Of a stretch of DNA of 64,000 nucleotides, positions 35,060 to 46,021 are shown piece after piece (within the stretch, counting starts at the first letter, position 1; every line of letters starts with the position of its first letter). The position numbers were made by a program, and so were the translations under genes. Origin of the DNA: Mesorhizobium sp. WSM4311 (lineage in GTDB: Bacteria; Pseudomonadota; Alphaproteobacteria; Rhizobiales; Rhizobiaceae); assembly GCF_002295115.1 (NCBI RefSeq), contig NZ_NSFV01000018.1, forward strand, positions 1 to 64,000. The letters are read 5' to 3'. Below the pieces are notes generated by a model that saw only the letters and a program-made list of their open reading frames with translations, was not told the DNA's origin and ran no database searches.

Positions 35060-35686
35060 ATGAGCATTTTGCAGAAGCTGGTGCTTGCCTCGGGTTCGCC
35101 GCGCCGCATTGAACTGTTGCAGCAGGCCGGCATCGAGCCGGACCGTATCCTGCCAGCCGATATCGACGAAACGCCGCTGCGTGCCGAGCATCCGCGCTCG
35201 CTGGCCAAGCGGCTGTCGAAGGAAAAGGCCGAGAAGGCGTTCGCGTCGCTGAACACCGAGACGGATCATGCGCCGAGCTTCGTGCTGGCCGCCGACACCG
35301 TGGTTGCGGTCGGGCGGCGCATCCTGCCCAAGGCCGAGACGCTGGACGATGCCGCCAACTGCCTCGGCTTGTTGTCCGGCCGCTCGCACCGGGTCTATTC
35401 CGGCATCTGCCTGATCACACCGGGCGGCAAGCTGCGCCAGCGACTGGTCGAGACGCGGGTGCGTTTCAAGCGGCTGCCGCGCGAGGAGATCGAAGCCTAT
35501 GTCGCCTCGGGCGAATGGCGCGGCAAGGCCGGCGGCTATGCCGTCCAGGGTCTCGCCGGCTCGTTCGTCGTCAAGCTGGTCGGCTCCTACACCAACATCG
35601 TTGGCCTGCCGCTCTATGAGACGGTGGCGTTGCTATCGGGCGAAGGCTTCAAGATCCATCAGAGCTGGCTGACCGCACGGCCATGA
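35060..35686 (+). CDS. maf: Maf-like nucleotide pyrophosphatase
   Basis: 208 residues. N-terminal [17 protein letters not shown] is the Maf phosphate-binding signature, with [12 protein letters not shown] as the second conserved block. Maf proteins hydrolyse modified or canonical nucleoside triphosphates. Stop overlaps the yacG start by four bases (ATGA), indicating coupling. Confidence 0.94.
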   Translation: MSILQKLVLASGSPRRIELLQQAGIEPDRILPADIDETPLRAEHPRSLAKRLSKEKAEKAFASLNTETDHAPSFVLAADTVVAVGRRILPKAETLDDAANCLGLLSGRSHRVYSGICLITPGGKLRQRLVETRVRFKRLPREEIEAYVASGEWRGKAGGYAVQGLAGSFVVKLVGSYTNIVGLPLYETVALLSGEGFKIHQSWLTARP

Positions 35687-35880
35687 ATTCCGACTCCAAA
35701 ATCACGCCGCTGCGGCCGAAGCGCCCCTGCCCCGAATGCGGCAAGCCGTCGGCGCGCGACACCTTTCCGTTCTGCTCGGCCCGCTGCAAGGACATCGACC
35801 TCAATCGCTGGCTGAAGGGCGCCTATGTCATCAAGGCCCGCGACGACGAGGAAGAACCCGACACCGACGAGCCCAAGTAA
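35683..35880 (+). CDS. yacG: DNA gyrase inhibitor / zinc-binding protein YacG
   Basis: 65 residues. Four Cys form a small zinc finger: CPECGKPS and [19 protein letters not shown], the YacG signature. In E. coli the protein binds GyrB and inhibits gyrase. Acidic C-terminal tail ([12 protein letters not shown]). Last gene of the housekeeping block. Confidence 0.94.
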   Translation: MNSDSKITPLRPKRPCPECGKPSARDTFPFCSARCKDIDLNRWLKGAYVIKARDDEEEPDTDEPK

Positions 35881-35895
35881 GACCGGGATCGCCCG

Positions 35896-37266
35896 TCAGG
35901 CGGCCTCGGTCTTGCGGCTGACGCGTGCCCAAGCCGGCAGCCAGTCGCCGTGAGCAGCCAGGAGATCATCGACCAGTGACCAGATCTGGTCGAGGTCGAG
36001 TTCGGCCGCCGTGTGCGGATCCATCATCGCCGCATGGTAGATGTGCTCGCGGTTCTCGCTCATCAGCGCCCGCACCGTCAGTTCCTGGACGTTGATGTTG
36101 GTGCGGATCAGCGCCGTCAATTGCGGCGGCAGGTCGCCTATGTAGGTCGGCTGGATGCCGGAGGCATCGACCAGGCATGGCACTTCGGCGGCGCAGTCGC
36201 GGGGCAGCGAGGTGATGCAGCCATTGTTGCGGACATTGCCGTAGATCACCGACGGTTCGCCGGTCCAGACCGAGTTCATGATCGAGGAGGCATACTCCCT
36301 GGACTCCTCGACCTCGATGCGCTGGGCCGAGCGGTAGGCCTGCGCCTGGTCTTTCCAGCGCTCGATCTGCTCGATGCAGCGCTTGGGGTATTCGTCGAGC
36401 GGAATGCCGTATTTCTCGATCAGATCGGGGCGACCCTCCTTGATGAAGTAGGGCGTGTATTCGGCGAAATGCTCCGAGCTTTCGGTGACGAAATAGCCGA
36501 GCCTGGTCAGCATCTCGTAGCGCACCTTGTTGGGGCAGCGCGGATTCCAGCCGGGTTTGGGCGCGCGGCCTTCGCGATAGGCGCGCACGAGATCCGGATA
36601 GAGGTCGCGGTAGGAGCCGTCGGGCTGGCGGTGCTCGAATTTCAGGTAGAAGGCCATGTGATTGATGCCGGCCGAGCGGTAGCGGATGTCCTCGTAGGGA
36701 ATGCCGAGATCATGCGCCAGTTCCATCGCCGTGCCTTGCACCGAATGGCAGAGCCCGACCTGCTTGATGGTGGGGTATTTCTCCGAAATCGCCCAGGTGT
36801 TGATCGCCATCGGGTTGACGTATTGCAGCATGATCGCTTCGGGGCAGACGGCGAGCATGTCCTCGCAGATCTTCCATAGATGCGGCACGGTCCTCAGGCC
36901 GCGCATGATGCCGCCGACGCCGAGCGTGTCGGCGATCGTCTGGCGCAGGCCGTATTTCTTCGGCACTTCGAAATCGGTGACCGTGCAGGGCTCGTAGCCG
37001 CCGATCTGGAAGGCGACGACGACGAAATCGGCCCCGGCAAGTGCCTTGCGCTGGTCGGAATAGGTCTCGGCTTTCGCCTTCACGCCGAGCGTCGCGATCA
37101 GCTTGTTGACGACAATGGCGCTCTCTTCCAGCCGCTGCGGATTAATGTCCATCAGCGCGATCGTCGCGCCCGAGAGGGCTGGCCGCTGCAGCACGTCGCC
37201 GACAATGTTCTTCATGAACACGGTCGAGCCGGCGCCGATGAAAGTGATCCTGGGATGTCTTGCCAT
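35896..37266 (-). CDS. agaL2: GH4 alpha-galactosidase
   Basis: 456 residues. The N-terminal Rossmann motif ITFIGAGSTVFMKN binds NAD+, and GLCHSVQGT contains the Cys-His metal-binding pair typical of GH4 enzymes, which use NAD+ and Mn2+. RYRSAGINHMAFYLKFE is another family block. It is the second GH4 enzyme of the operon, placed after the transporter as agaL2 is in Sinorhizobium meliloti. The ATG at 37264-37266 has a GGAGG site. Cytoplasmic hydrolysis of melibiose/raffinose-type sugars is inferred from context. Confidence 0.87.
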   Translation of the reverse strand: MARHPRITFIGAGSTVFMKNIVGDVLQRPALSGATIALMDINPQRLEESAIVVNKLIATLGVKAKAETYSDQRKALAGADFVVVAFQIGGYEPCTVTDFEVPKKYGLRQTIADTLGVGGIMRGLRTVPHLWKICEDMLAVCPEAIMLQYVNPMAINTWAISEKYPTIKQVGLCHSVQGTAMELAHDLGIPYEDIRYRSAGINHMAFYLKFEHRQPDGSYRDLYPDLVRAYREGRAPKPGWNPRCPNKVRYEMLTRLGYFVTESSEHFAEYTPYFIKEGRPDLIEKYGIPLDEYPKRCIEQIERWKDQAQAYRSAQRIEVEESREYASSIMNSVWTGEPSVIYGNVRNNGCITSLPRDCAAEVPCLVDASGIQPTYIGDLPPQLTALIRTNINVQELTVRALMSENREHIYHAAMMDPHTAAELDLDQIWSLVDDLLAAHGDWLPAWARVSRKTEAA

Positions 37267-37285
37267 GCTAACCTCCGGCATATGT

Positions 37286-38953
<1,668 letters not shown>

Positions 38954-38963
38954 CCCAGCCACC

Positions 38964-40103
38964 TCAATACGGATCGACGGCGTCACGCAGGCCGTCGCCC
39001 AGCGCGTTGAAGGCAAAAACGGTGGCAAGCACGAAACCGACCGGCGACAGGATCCAGGGATAGGTGCCGATGACGGAATAGGTCGCGGTGTCCTGCAGCA
39101 TCAGGCCCCACGAGATCAGCGGCGGCTTGACCGCGAAGCCGAGGAACCCGAGGAAGGATTCGAGCAGCACCACCGTCGGGATCGCCAAGGTGACGGCGAC
39201 GATCACGTGGCTCATCACATTGGGCAAGATGTGCTGCAGGACGATGCGCCGGTCGGTGGCGCCGACCGCCATGGCGGCGCGCACATATTCGATGCGCGCC
39301 AGCGCCAGCGTCTTGCCGCGCACCTCGCGCGACATCTGCGCCCAGCCCAGCGCCGACATGACGATGATGACGAAGGCGAGGAAAACGTTGGTCGGCGCGG
39401 TGACGGGGATCAGCGTCGTCAGCGCCAAATAGAGCGGCAGCTGCGGGAAGGCCAGCACCAGTTCGACGAAGCGCTGCATCCAGACGTCGAACCGGCCACC
39501 GAAATAGCCGGAAACCATGCCGACGGTGGTGCCGATGACGGTGATGATGAAGACGACGGTCAGCGCGATCATCAGCGAGACCCGCGAGCCGTGGATGGCG
39601 CGCGACAGCACATCGCGGCCGAACTTGTCGGTGCCGAGGAAATGTACAGGCTGGCCGTCCGTCGAAGCAAAGAAATGCCGGTCCGCCGGGATCATCCCGA
39701 AGAGCTTGTAGGGCGCGCCCTCGACGAAGAAGCCAAGCAGCCTCGGATGGTCGTAGTCGGGGCCGACGACGGGCTGGAAGGTGACCGGATCGAGATCGGC
39801 CGAATCGGCCAGCGCATAGACCCGCGGCCGCGCGACGAAATTGCCGTCCTTGTCGTGGAAGGAAGGCAGTTGTGGCGGGGCGAAGCCGACATCGGTAGCC
39901 TTCGGATCCATCGGTGCCAGGAATTCGGCGAACACAGCCATCACCAGCAGCAGCACGACGAGCCAAAGCCCTGCCATGCCGGTCCAGGAGCGCTTCAGCC
40001 GGCGCCAGACGAGCGCGACATAGCTCTCATTGCCGCGCGCCGGTTTGGCGACGATGGGTCCTTCGGCCGGCAGCGGCGGGGGTGATGGATCGCGGGCAAG
40101 CAT
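38964..40103 (-). CDS. agpC: ABC permease, OppC/DppC type
   Basis: 379 residues. A first membrane helix near the N-terminus, a ~100-residue periplasmic loop and four to five further helices. The permease EAA-like loop and family blocks DKFGRDVLSRAIHGSRVSL and VGATDRRIVLQHILPN identify OppC/DppC-type proteins. It abuts the agpB stop directly. Partner of agpB in the inner membrane. Confidence 0.9.
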   Translation of the reverse strand: MLARDPSPPPLPAEGPIVAKPARGNESYVALVWRRLKRSWTGMAGLWLVVLLLVMAVFAEFLAPMDPKATDVGFAPPQLPSFHDKDGNFVARPRVYALADSADLDPVTFQPVVGPDYDHPRLLGFFVEGAPYKLFGMIPADRHFFASTDGQPVHFLGTDKFGRDVLSRAIHGSRVSLMIALTVVFIITVIGTTVGMVSGYFGGRFDVWMQRFVELVLAFPQLPLYLALTTLIPVTAPTNVFLAFVIIVMSALGWAQMSREVRGKTLALARIEYVRAAMAVGATDRRIVLQHILPNVMSHVIVAVTLAIPTVVLLESFLGFLGFAVKPPLISWGLMLQDTATYSVIGTYPWILSPVGFVLATVFAFNALGDGLRDAVDPY

Positions 40104-41111
40104 CTAGCTCTCTCCGTATTGGCGGATGCGCGGGTCGAGCAGGACGAGCAGCATGTCGGCGATGATGTTGCCGACGATCAGCGTCGCCGACAGCACCATC
40201 ATGAAGGTAGCGGTGACATAGACGTCGCCGACCGCCATCGAACCGACGATCGCCGGGCCGACGGTCGGCAACGCGAAGATGATCGCCGTCTCGATCTCGC
40301 CGGTGAGCATGTAGGGCAACACCACGCCCTGATACATGACGAGGGGATGCAGTGCATTGGGCACGGCATGGCGCATGACGACAGCGCTGCCGGTCAGACC
40401 CTTGGCTCTCGCCGTCTCGACATATTGCGCGTTGAGCGTATCCAGCAGATTGCCGCGCATGACGCGCATATTGTAGGCGAGGCCGCCGAAAGTGGCGATC
40501 GCCACGACCGGCCAGACATGCTTGACCAGGTCGACGAACTTCGCCCACGACCACGGCGCGCCGCCAAATTGCGGCGAGAAGAATGAGCCGATTTCCGACA
40601 CGTTGAACTGGAAGACGAGGAGATAGACGATGATCAGCGCCATCAGGAAGCGCGGCACGGTCATGCCGAGGAAGGAGATGGCCGAGAGCGTCGAGTCGAT
40701 CCAGGTGTATTGCCTTGTCGCCGCCCATATGCCGAAGGTGATGCCCAGCACCGAGGCCAGCAGATGACAGACCAGCGCCAGGAGCAGCGTGCGCGGCAGG
40801 CGCTCGCCGACGACATCGGCCACCGGCTTGTTGTAGTAGAGGCTGTAACCGAAATCGCCGCGGGTGATGATGCCGCCGATCCAGTTGAGATACTGGACGG
40901 GCAGCGGCTTATCGAGGCCGTGTTCGACGCGGTAGGCCTGCGCCTGTGCATCGGCCTCGGCGAAGGACGCGCCACCCTGGTTGATCAGCTGCGAACGGAT
41001 GTAGTCGGCATAGTCGCCGGGCGGCGCCTGGATGATGGCGAAGGTGACGAGGCTCAGGATTGCGAGGACCGGAATTGCCGACGCTATGCGCATAGCCAAG
41101 AATCGCAGCAT
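40104..41111 (-). CDS. agpB: ABC permease, OppB/DppB type
   Basis: 335 residues, about six membrane helices. ILSLVTFAIIQAPPGDYADY at the N-terminus and VMRGNLLDTLNAQYVETARAKG (EAA loop) are OppB/DppB hallmarks. It forms the transmembrane channel with agpC. The adjacent 116-base gap to the binding-protein gene contains a stable hairpin. Confidence 0.9.
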   Translation of the reverse strand: MLRFLAMRIASAIPVLAILSLVTFAIIQAPPGDYADYIRSQLINQGGASFAEADAQAQAYRVEHGLDKPLPVQYLNWIGGIITRGDFGYSLYYNKPVADVVGERLPRTLLLALVCHLLASVLGITFGIWAATRQYTWIDSTLSAISFLGMTVPRFLMALIIVYLLVFQFNVSEIGSFFSPQFGGAPWSWAKFVDLVKHVWPVVAIATFGGLAYNMRVMRGNLLDTLNAQYVETARAKGLTGSAVVMRHAVPNALHPLVMYQGVVLPYMLTGEIETAIIFALPTVGPAIVGSMAVGDVYVTATFMMVLSATLIVGNIIADMLLVLLDPRIRQYGES

Positions 41112-41175
41112 GGACGGTCGGCTTCCTCATTTCGCCGGACGCTCCCATTTAGGGTCGTTCGGAGGGTTGGTCTGT

Positions 41176-41202
41176 CCCGGCCGCGCCAGCGGCGCGACCG
41201 GG
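41176..41202 (-). promoter_or_regulatory. intercistronic hairpin after the binding-protein gene
   Basis: In the minus-strand RNA a 12-bp stem (one G-U pair) with a three-base loop forms between CCCGGTCGCGCC and GGCGCGGCCGGG. It lies between agpA and agpB. Such hairpins usually protect the 3' end of the binding-protein message so that more binding protein than permease is made. Confidence 0.55.
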
Positions 41203-41227
41203 TCTCTCTTGGTCAGGGGAGGTAAAC

Positions 41228-43309
41228 TTACATCGGGCCCTTGTCCCCGGGCTTGCCGGGAAGCTCCTGCGGGAACAATTCGTATTTCGCCTGCTTGCCG
41301 GCCGCGACGAAGACGCGTTCGCGGACAATCGAATCCTCGGCCCAGTTGAACATGAAGATCGGCGTGCCCTGCGGAATGTTCGAGAAGCGCTTGTTGACGA
41401 TCAGCGCGCCGGGATATTCCGTCAGGCCGACATTGTAGACGTGTTCGGTCGAGATCTTCTGGAACTCTTTCATCAGACTGGCGCGTTTGTCGTTGTCCTC
41501 TGACGCGACGAACTTGTTGACGATGTCGACGAGGTCTTTTTCGAAAGGCATCAGGTCGACCTCGCCGCTTTCCGGCGCACGGTGATTCCAGCTGGTTTTC
41601 GGGCCGACGGGCGCAAGCTGTTCGGTGTTCTGCACGACCGAGGTCAGTTCCTGGTCGTTGCGCCGGATCAGCCAGTCGAAACGGCCGGAATATTGCGAGG
41701 CGTCGCGCTGGGTTCCGTTGAGGCCGTTCAGCACGACCCTCAAGCCCAGCTTTTCCATTTGCGCGACGACACCTTCGGCAAGGCTTTTGTCGGTGCCGTA
41801 GTCGTTGTTGACCAGCATCACGATCTCGACGTTCTTGCCGCCGGCGGTGCCGGCCGGGAAGTTCACGAAACCGTCGCCGTCGGTGTCCTTGAGGCCGGCC
41901 TTGGCAAGTTCGGCCTTGGCGCCCGCGAGGTCGAACGGATAGTAGACGGTCGACTTGCGGTCATAGAAGCTGGTGCCCGAGGAGAAACCGCCGGGATAGA
42001 TGGCGGTGAACGGCCCCTTGACCAAGGAGGCGCCCAGCGCCTTGCGGTCGAGCGCCATGGTGACGGCCTTGCGGAAGTCCTCATTGCGGTTCAGCTCACG
42101 AACTGCCTGGCTTCGCTCGTCCGGGTTGCCCCAGCCATTGGCGGAATAGTTCATGCGCAGATTGTAGCCGATGAGGCGTGGACCGAAGGCGAGCCGTGCC
42201 GGCGCGTTCGCTTCAGCGGCGCGCTTCAGCGAGGCGACAAAGTTTTCCGGCTGCTCGAGGTTGGAGAAGTCGCCCGAGCCGGCGACCGCCTGGACGTCGC
42301 GGTCGGCCCAGGTCGACAGCTTGTATTGCAGTTCGTTGAGATAAGGCAGTTGGTTGCCCTTCTCGTCGACCTTCCAATAGTAGGGGTTGCGGCGCATGAC
42401 GATGATGTCGTCCGGCCGGTATTCGACCGGAACCCAGGCGCCCATCACCGGCATGTTCATATATTCCGGCGGGAAGGCGTTCTTGAACTGGTCGTAGGTG
42501 TTCTTCGAATATTTCGGATGCTGCGGCTTCAGTATGTGCGCGGGGCCTGGGCAGAAGGTGCCGTAGGCCATGGCGTAGAGGTATTGTTTCGGGAAGGCTT
42601 CCTTGAACGTCCACTCGACAGTGTAGTCGTCGATCTTCTTCAGCGTCGTGCCGACGCCGAAGGTTTCCGGCGTCGCGCCATTGAGCGGCGAGACGTTCGG
42701 GTCGACCACCTCGTCATCCCAATAGAACATGACGTCGTCAGCGTTGAAGGCCACGCCATCGGACCATTTGGCCCCCTCGATCAGATGCATGGTCAGCTTG
42801 TGGCCGTCCTTCGACCACTCCCAGCTTTTGGCGAGGTTCGGCAGCGGCTCGGTGTCCTTGGCTTCGACCTGGAACAGCGGCGCCGTGCGCGTCAGGCATT
42901 CGGAGAGGCCGATATCGATGCCGCCCCAGCCTTGCGTCTGGCCGGCGCCATAGTTCCAGCCTTCCGGCCGGCCGCCGATGACATGGCGCATGGTGTCGCC
43001 ATAGACGCCGACGCCGTCAGGCATGTTGGCCGTCTTGAAGACCAGCGGCTCCTTCGGCAGCCTGTCCTTCACCGGCGGCAGCTTGCCGGTCTTCACGTAT
43101 TTTTCGGTCACCCAATCCGGCTCGTGATATTCCGGCAGGGCCTTGAACTCCAGGATGGAGTCGCGCGCGACGTATTTGATCTTGCCCTCGGCCGGAAAGG
43201 TCGCCGGCACCGGCGGGACTGTCGGCTCTGAAGCGAAAGCGTTGAGTGCCGGAACCGAGACGCTCAGCGCCAGTCCGGCGGCAATGCCAATGCTGCGTAG
43301 GTTTCTCAT
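41228..43309 (-). CDS. agpA: periplasmic oligosaccharide-binding protein (SBP family 5)
   Basis: 693 residues, longer than most family-5 binding proteins but like AgpA of S. meliloti. Signal peptide MRNLRSIGIAAGLALSVSVP with cleavage near AFA-S. Family-5 blocks include DMPDGV-type start, LAKSWEWSKDGHKLTMHLIE and GAKWSDGVAFNADDVMFYWD. It should bind alpha-galactosides in the periplasm. ATG 43307-43309 has GGAGGAG; an upstream ATG at 43324 is possible. Confidence 0.9.
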   Translation of the reverse strand: MRNLRSIGIAAGLALSVSVPALNAFASEPTVPPVPATFPAEGKIKYVARDSILEFKALPEYHEPDWVTEKYVKTGKLPPVKDRLPKEPLVFKTANMPDGVGVYGDTMRHVIGGRPEGWNYGAGQTQGWGGIDIGLSECLTRTAPLFQVEAKDTEPLPNLAKSWEWSKDGHKLTMHLIEGAKWSDGVAFNADDVMFYWDDEVVDPNVSPLNGATPETFGVGTTLKKIDDYTVEWTFKEAFPKQYLYAMAYGTFCPGPAHILKPQHPKYSKNTYDQFKNAFPPEYMNMPVMGAWVPVEYRPDDIIVMRRNPYYWKVDEKGNQLPYLNELQYKLSTWADRDVQAVAGSGDFSNLEQPENFVASLKRAAEANAPARLAFGPRLIGYNLRMNYSANGWGNPDERSQAVRELNRNEDFRKAVTMALDRKALGASLVKGPFTAIYPGGFSSGTSFYDRKSTVYYPFDLAGAKAELAKAGLKDTDGDGFVNFPAGTAGGKNVEIVMLVNNDYGTDKSLAEGVVAQMEKLGLRVVLNGLNGTQRDASQYSGRFDWLIRRNDQELTSVVQNTEQLAPVGPKTSWNHRAPESGEVDLMPFEKDLVDIVNKFVASEDNDKRASLMKEFQKISTEHVYNVGLTEYPGALIVNKRFSNIPQGTPIFMFNWAEDSIVRERVFVAAGKQAKYELFPQELPGKPGDKGPM

Positions 43310-43409
43310 AATCTCCTCCCTCATGTTCAGACGTTTTCTGCTGCTCGTCTTCTGCCCGAAACTGGCTGCGGTGGACCTGCCTCCCGTGTGTCCGCCGCGC
43401 CCGGATTTT

Positions 43410-44876
43410 TCAGCCGGCCTGTTTGAGCGCGGCTTTTTCGGCACGCAATTCCTCGATCGAGCGCACGTTTCGCCGCGCAGCACCGGCCCATTCACGGGTC
43501 TTGACCGCGGATTTCGACAGCCGCTCCTTGGCGGCCGGAACCGCATGCGCATATTGCGGCAGCCATTGAGCCTGGGCGACGACCATCTCGTCCACCATCT
43601 GCCAGACTTCCTCCGGCGTCGACACCGCACCGACCAGAGGGTCGTGCAGCACGGCGAGCTTCAGGAGATCGATGTCGCCTGATATCGCGGCATGGACCGA
43701 CATGCGCTGGACGTTGATCGAGGACATGCAGGTGGCCGCACAGGCTTCCGGCAGCGTGATGCCGGCGGCCATGTTGATGCCGAAACGGTCGACGAAGCCG
43801 GGCGACTCGATGATGGCGTCCTGCGGCAAATTGATAATCACCCCATTGTTCCTGACGTTGAAGTGGCCGCGATAGACGCGGTTGGTCTCCAGCGCCTCCA
43901 ATATGTGGCTGGCATGCTCGTTGGAGCGCTTTTCCGGGTCGATCGGCTTCGACGCCGCTTCGAGGAATTGCGGATACTCCGTCTCGAACCAGTTGCGGGT
44001 TTCGGTGGAGTAGCGGAGATAGCCGCCGGTCTCGCCATGGATCCAGTCCGACATGTCGATCCAGCGCGTGATCTCGTCGGGGCGCTTGCGGTACCAGGGC
44101 AGATATTCGGAGAGATGGCCGTTGCTCTCGGTCGAATAGACGCCGAAGCGCTTCAAGACATCGATGCGCAGCTTTTCCTGCTGCGAATAGACCGGATGCG
44201 CCTCGAAGGCGGCGATCAGCTCATCCTTGCCGATCCTGCGGCCATTCAGCCGCAAATCGATGAACCAGGTCTGGTGATTGATGCCGGAACAGACATAGTC
44301 GAGCTCGTGTCTGGACTTCGCACCCAGCACCTCGGCGATCTGCTCGGCGCCATGCTGGACGCCGTGGCAGAGGCCGACCGTGTCTACCTTGCCGTATTCG
44401 ATCGCCGCCCAGGTGTTCATGGCCATCGGGTTGGCGTAGTTGAGGAATTTGGCGCCCGTCGCGGCGACCTCACGTATGTCCTTGCAGAAGTCGAGGATCA
44501 CCGGGATGTTGCGCTGACCATAGAGGATGCCACCGGCGCAGATTGTGTCGCCGACGCACTGGTCGATGCCATATTTCAACGGAATGCGGATGTCGTCGGC
44601 ATAGGCCCCCAGACCGCCGACCCGCACACAGCTGATGATATAGCGCGCGCCTTCGAGCGCCCTGCGGCGATCGGTTGTCGCCGTCACCCTCGTTGGCAAT
44701 CCGTTCGCCTCGACGACCTTGTCGAGGATCGCCTTGATCATCCCGAGATTGTGTTCGCTGAGGTCGGTCAGCGCGAATTCGACATCCCTGAATTCGGGCA
44801 CGCACAGGATGTCCGTGAACAGTTTCTTGGTGAATCCGACACTGCCGGCACCGATGATAGCGATTTTGAAACTCAT
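43410..44876 (-). CDS. agaL1: GH4 alpha-galactosidase
   Basis: 488 residues. NAD-binding start FKIAIIGAGSVGFTKKLFTD, Cys-His motif GLCHGVQHG and block YVCSGINHQTWFIDL place it in GH4. Differs clearly from the 35896 enzyme, so the two are old paralogues with perhaps different substrates. First gene of the agp operon, divergent from the AraC-type regulator. ATG 44874-44876 is supported by GAGG eight bases upstream. Confidence 0.88.
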   Translation of the reverse strand: MSFKIAIIGAGSVGFTKKLFTDILCVPEFRDVEFALTDLSEHNLGMIKAILDKVVEANGLPTRVTATTDRRRALEGARYIISCVRVGGLGAYADDIRIPLKYGIDQCVGDTICAGGILYGQRNIPVILDFCKDIREVAATGAKFLNYANPMAMNTWAAIEYGKVDTVGLCHGVQHGAEQIAEVLGAKSRHELDYVCSGINHQTWFIDLRLNGRRIGKDELIAAFEAHPVYSQQEKLRIDVLKRFGVYSTESNGHLSEYLPWYRKRPDEITRWIDMSDWIHGETGGYLRYSTETRNWFETEYPQFLEAASKPIDPEKRSNEHASHILEALETNRVYRGHFNVRNNGVIINLPQDAIIESPGFVDRFGINMAAGITLPEACAATCMSSINVQRMSVHAAISGDIDLLKLAVLHDPLVGAVSTPEEVWQMVDEMVVAQAQWLPQYAHAVPAAKERLSKSAVKTREWAGAARRNVRSIEELRAEKAALKQAG

Positions 44877-45090
44877 CTCCCGCACCTCATCCTATTCCAG
44901 TAACAGGCCGGGAGTGACAGGGGGGCGGTCGCAGCCACATGCCATGGCATGTGTGCGAGACAAGCCGGATTCTGGCCTGTCGACCTCCCTGTCCGCTCCT
45001 CGCCTGCGGATCTCTCTCGCTTTTCGAGGGGGATTATGCCCTTATTCACGAGCGCGACCAGAGAAGGATTATGCTTTCAAGGGTAATTTT

Positions 45091-45999
45091 GTGCTACGAG
45101 ATTTGATCGCCAACGGACAGTCGATGCGCACGATCTCGCTGCCGCGCGGCCGGCAGCGCCTGCATGCCATGCCGACAAGCACCGGCTATGAGGTGCGCGA
45201 GGACGAGATCTATGACTGGGACGGACGCAAACGCGGCCAGACGCCGTTCACCGTGCTCCAGCACACGATCAGCGGCACCGGCCGGCTGCGCTACGAGAAC
45301 CGCAACTACCGCCTGCAGGAGAACGACACGCTGCTGGTGCTGGTGCCGCACAACCACCGCTATTGGCTGGCGAGCGACGAGCGCTGGGAATATTTCTGGA
45401 TCTCGATGAACGGCGAGGAGGCGCTGCGCATCCACAAGTCGATCCTCAGCATCTCCGGTCCGGTGTTCCGGCTTAAGCCGGCCACGATCGACCACCTTGC
45501 CGATTGCAGCCTGCGCCTCATCAAGGGGGCGGCCTCAGCGGGTGCCGCGTCCGCTATCGCTTACGAGGCGGCGATGGCGCTCTATGACGATGTCTTCGGC
45601 TCACATGCCTTTGCCGAAAAACAGAGCGCCATGCAACCGGTCATCGACCATATCAACGCCAATCTCGACAAGCCGCTGCCGGTGGCGGAGCTCGTCCAGA
45701 TCAGCGGCCTCAGCCGGGCTCATTTCTCGCGCTGCTTCGCCGAGAGCGAAGGCCTGCCGCCCGCTGAATTCGTGCTGCAGCAGCGCCTGCAGCGGGCGGC
45801 GAAGCTGTTGACCAAGGCGGACTTCCTGCCGGTGAAGGAAGTCGCCATCCTGTGCGGCTTCGAGGATGCGAACTATTTTTCGAAGGTCTTCCGCCGCCTC
45901 TACGGCACCACGCCCAGCCAGTTCCGCACCACGGGCATGTATGCCAGTCTGCGAACGCCGGCCAGGCGCGGCGTCAGGGTATCGGACGACGAGATATGA
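45091..45999 (+). CDS. agpT: AraC-family regulator of the alpha-galactoside operon
   Basis: About 302 residues. An N-terminal cupin sugar-binding domain (LRYENRNYRLQENDTLLVLV) and a C-terminal double helix-turn-helix (ISGLSRAHFSRCFAESEGL; VAILCGFEDANYFSKVFRRL) identify AraC/XylS type. Divergent from agaL1 across 214 bases, as agpT in S. meliloti. The start is uncertain: GTG 45091 has an AAGGG site; ATG 45124 has none. Confidence 0.87.
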   Translation: MLRDLIANGQSMRTISLPRGRQRLHAMPTSTGYEVREDEIYDWDGRKRGQTPFTVLQHTISGTGRLRYENRNYRLQENDTLLVLVPHNHRYWLASDERWEYFWISMNGEEALRIHKSILSISGPVFRLKPATIDHLADCSLRLIKGAASAGAASAIAYEAAMALYDDVFGSHAFAEKQSAMQPVIDHINANLDKPLPVAELVQISGLSRAHFSRCFAESEGLPPAEFVLQQRLQRAAKLLTKADFLPVKEVAILCGFEDANYFSKVFRRLYGTTPSQFRTTGMYASLRTPARRGVRVSDDEI

Positions 46000-46021
46000 T
46001 GCCGCTTTGAGGCCTGTTCCA

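Noticed and set aside
41582-43231. 549-codon antisense frame within agpA
   Set aside because: Shadow of a high-GC gene with well-supported signal peptide and family motifs on the other strand.
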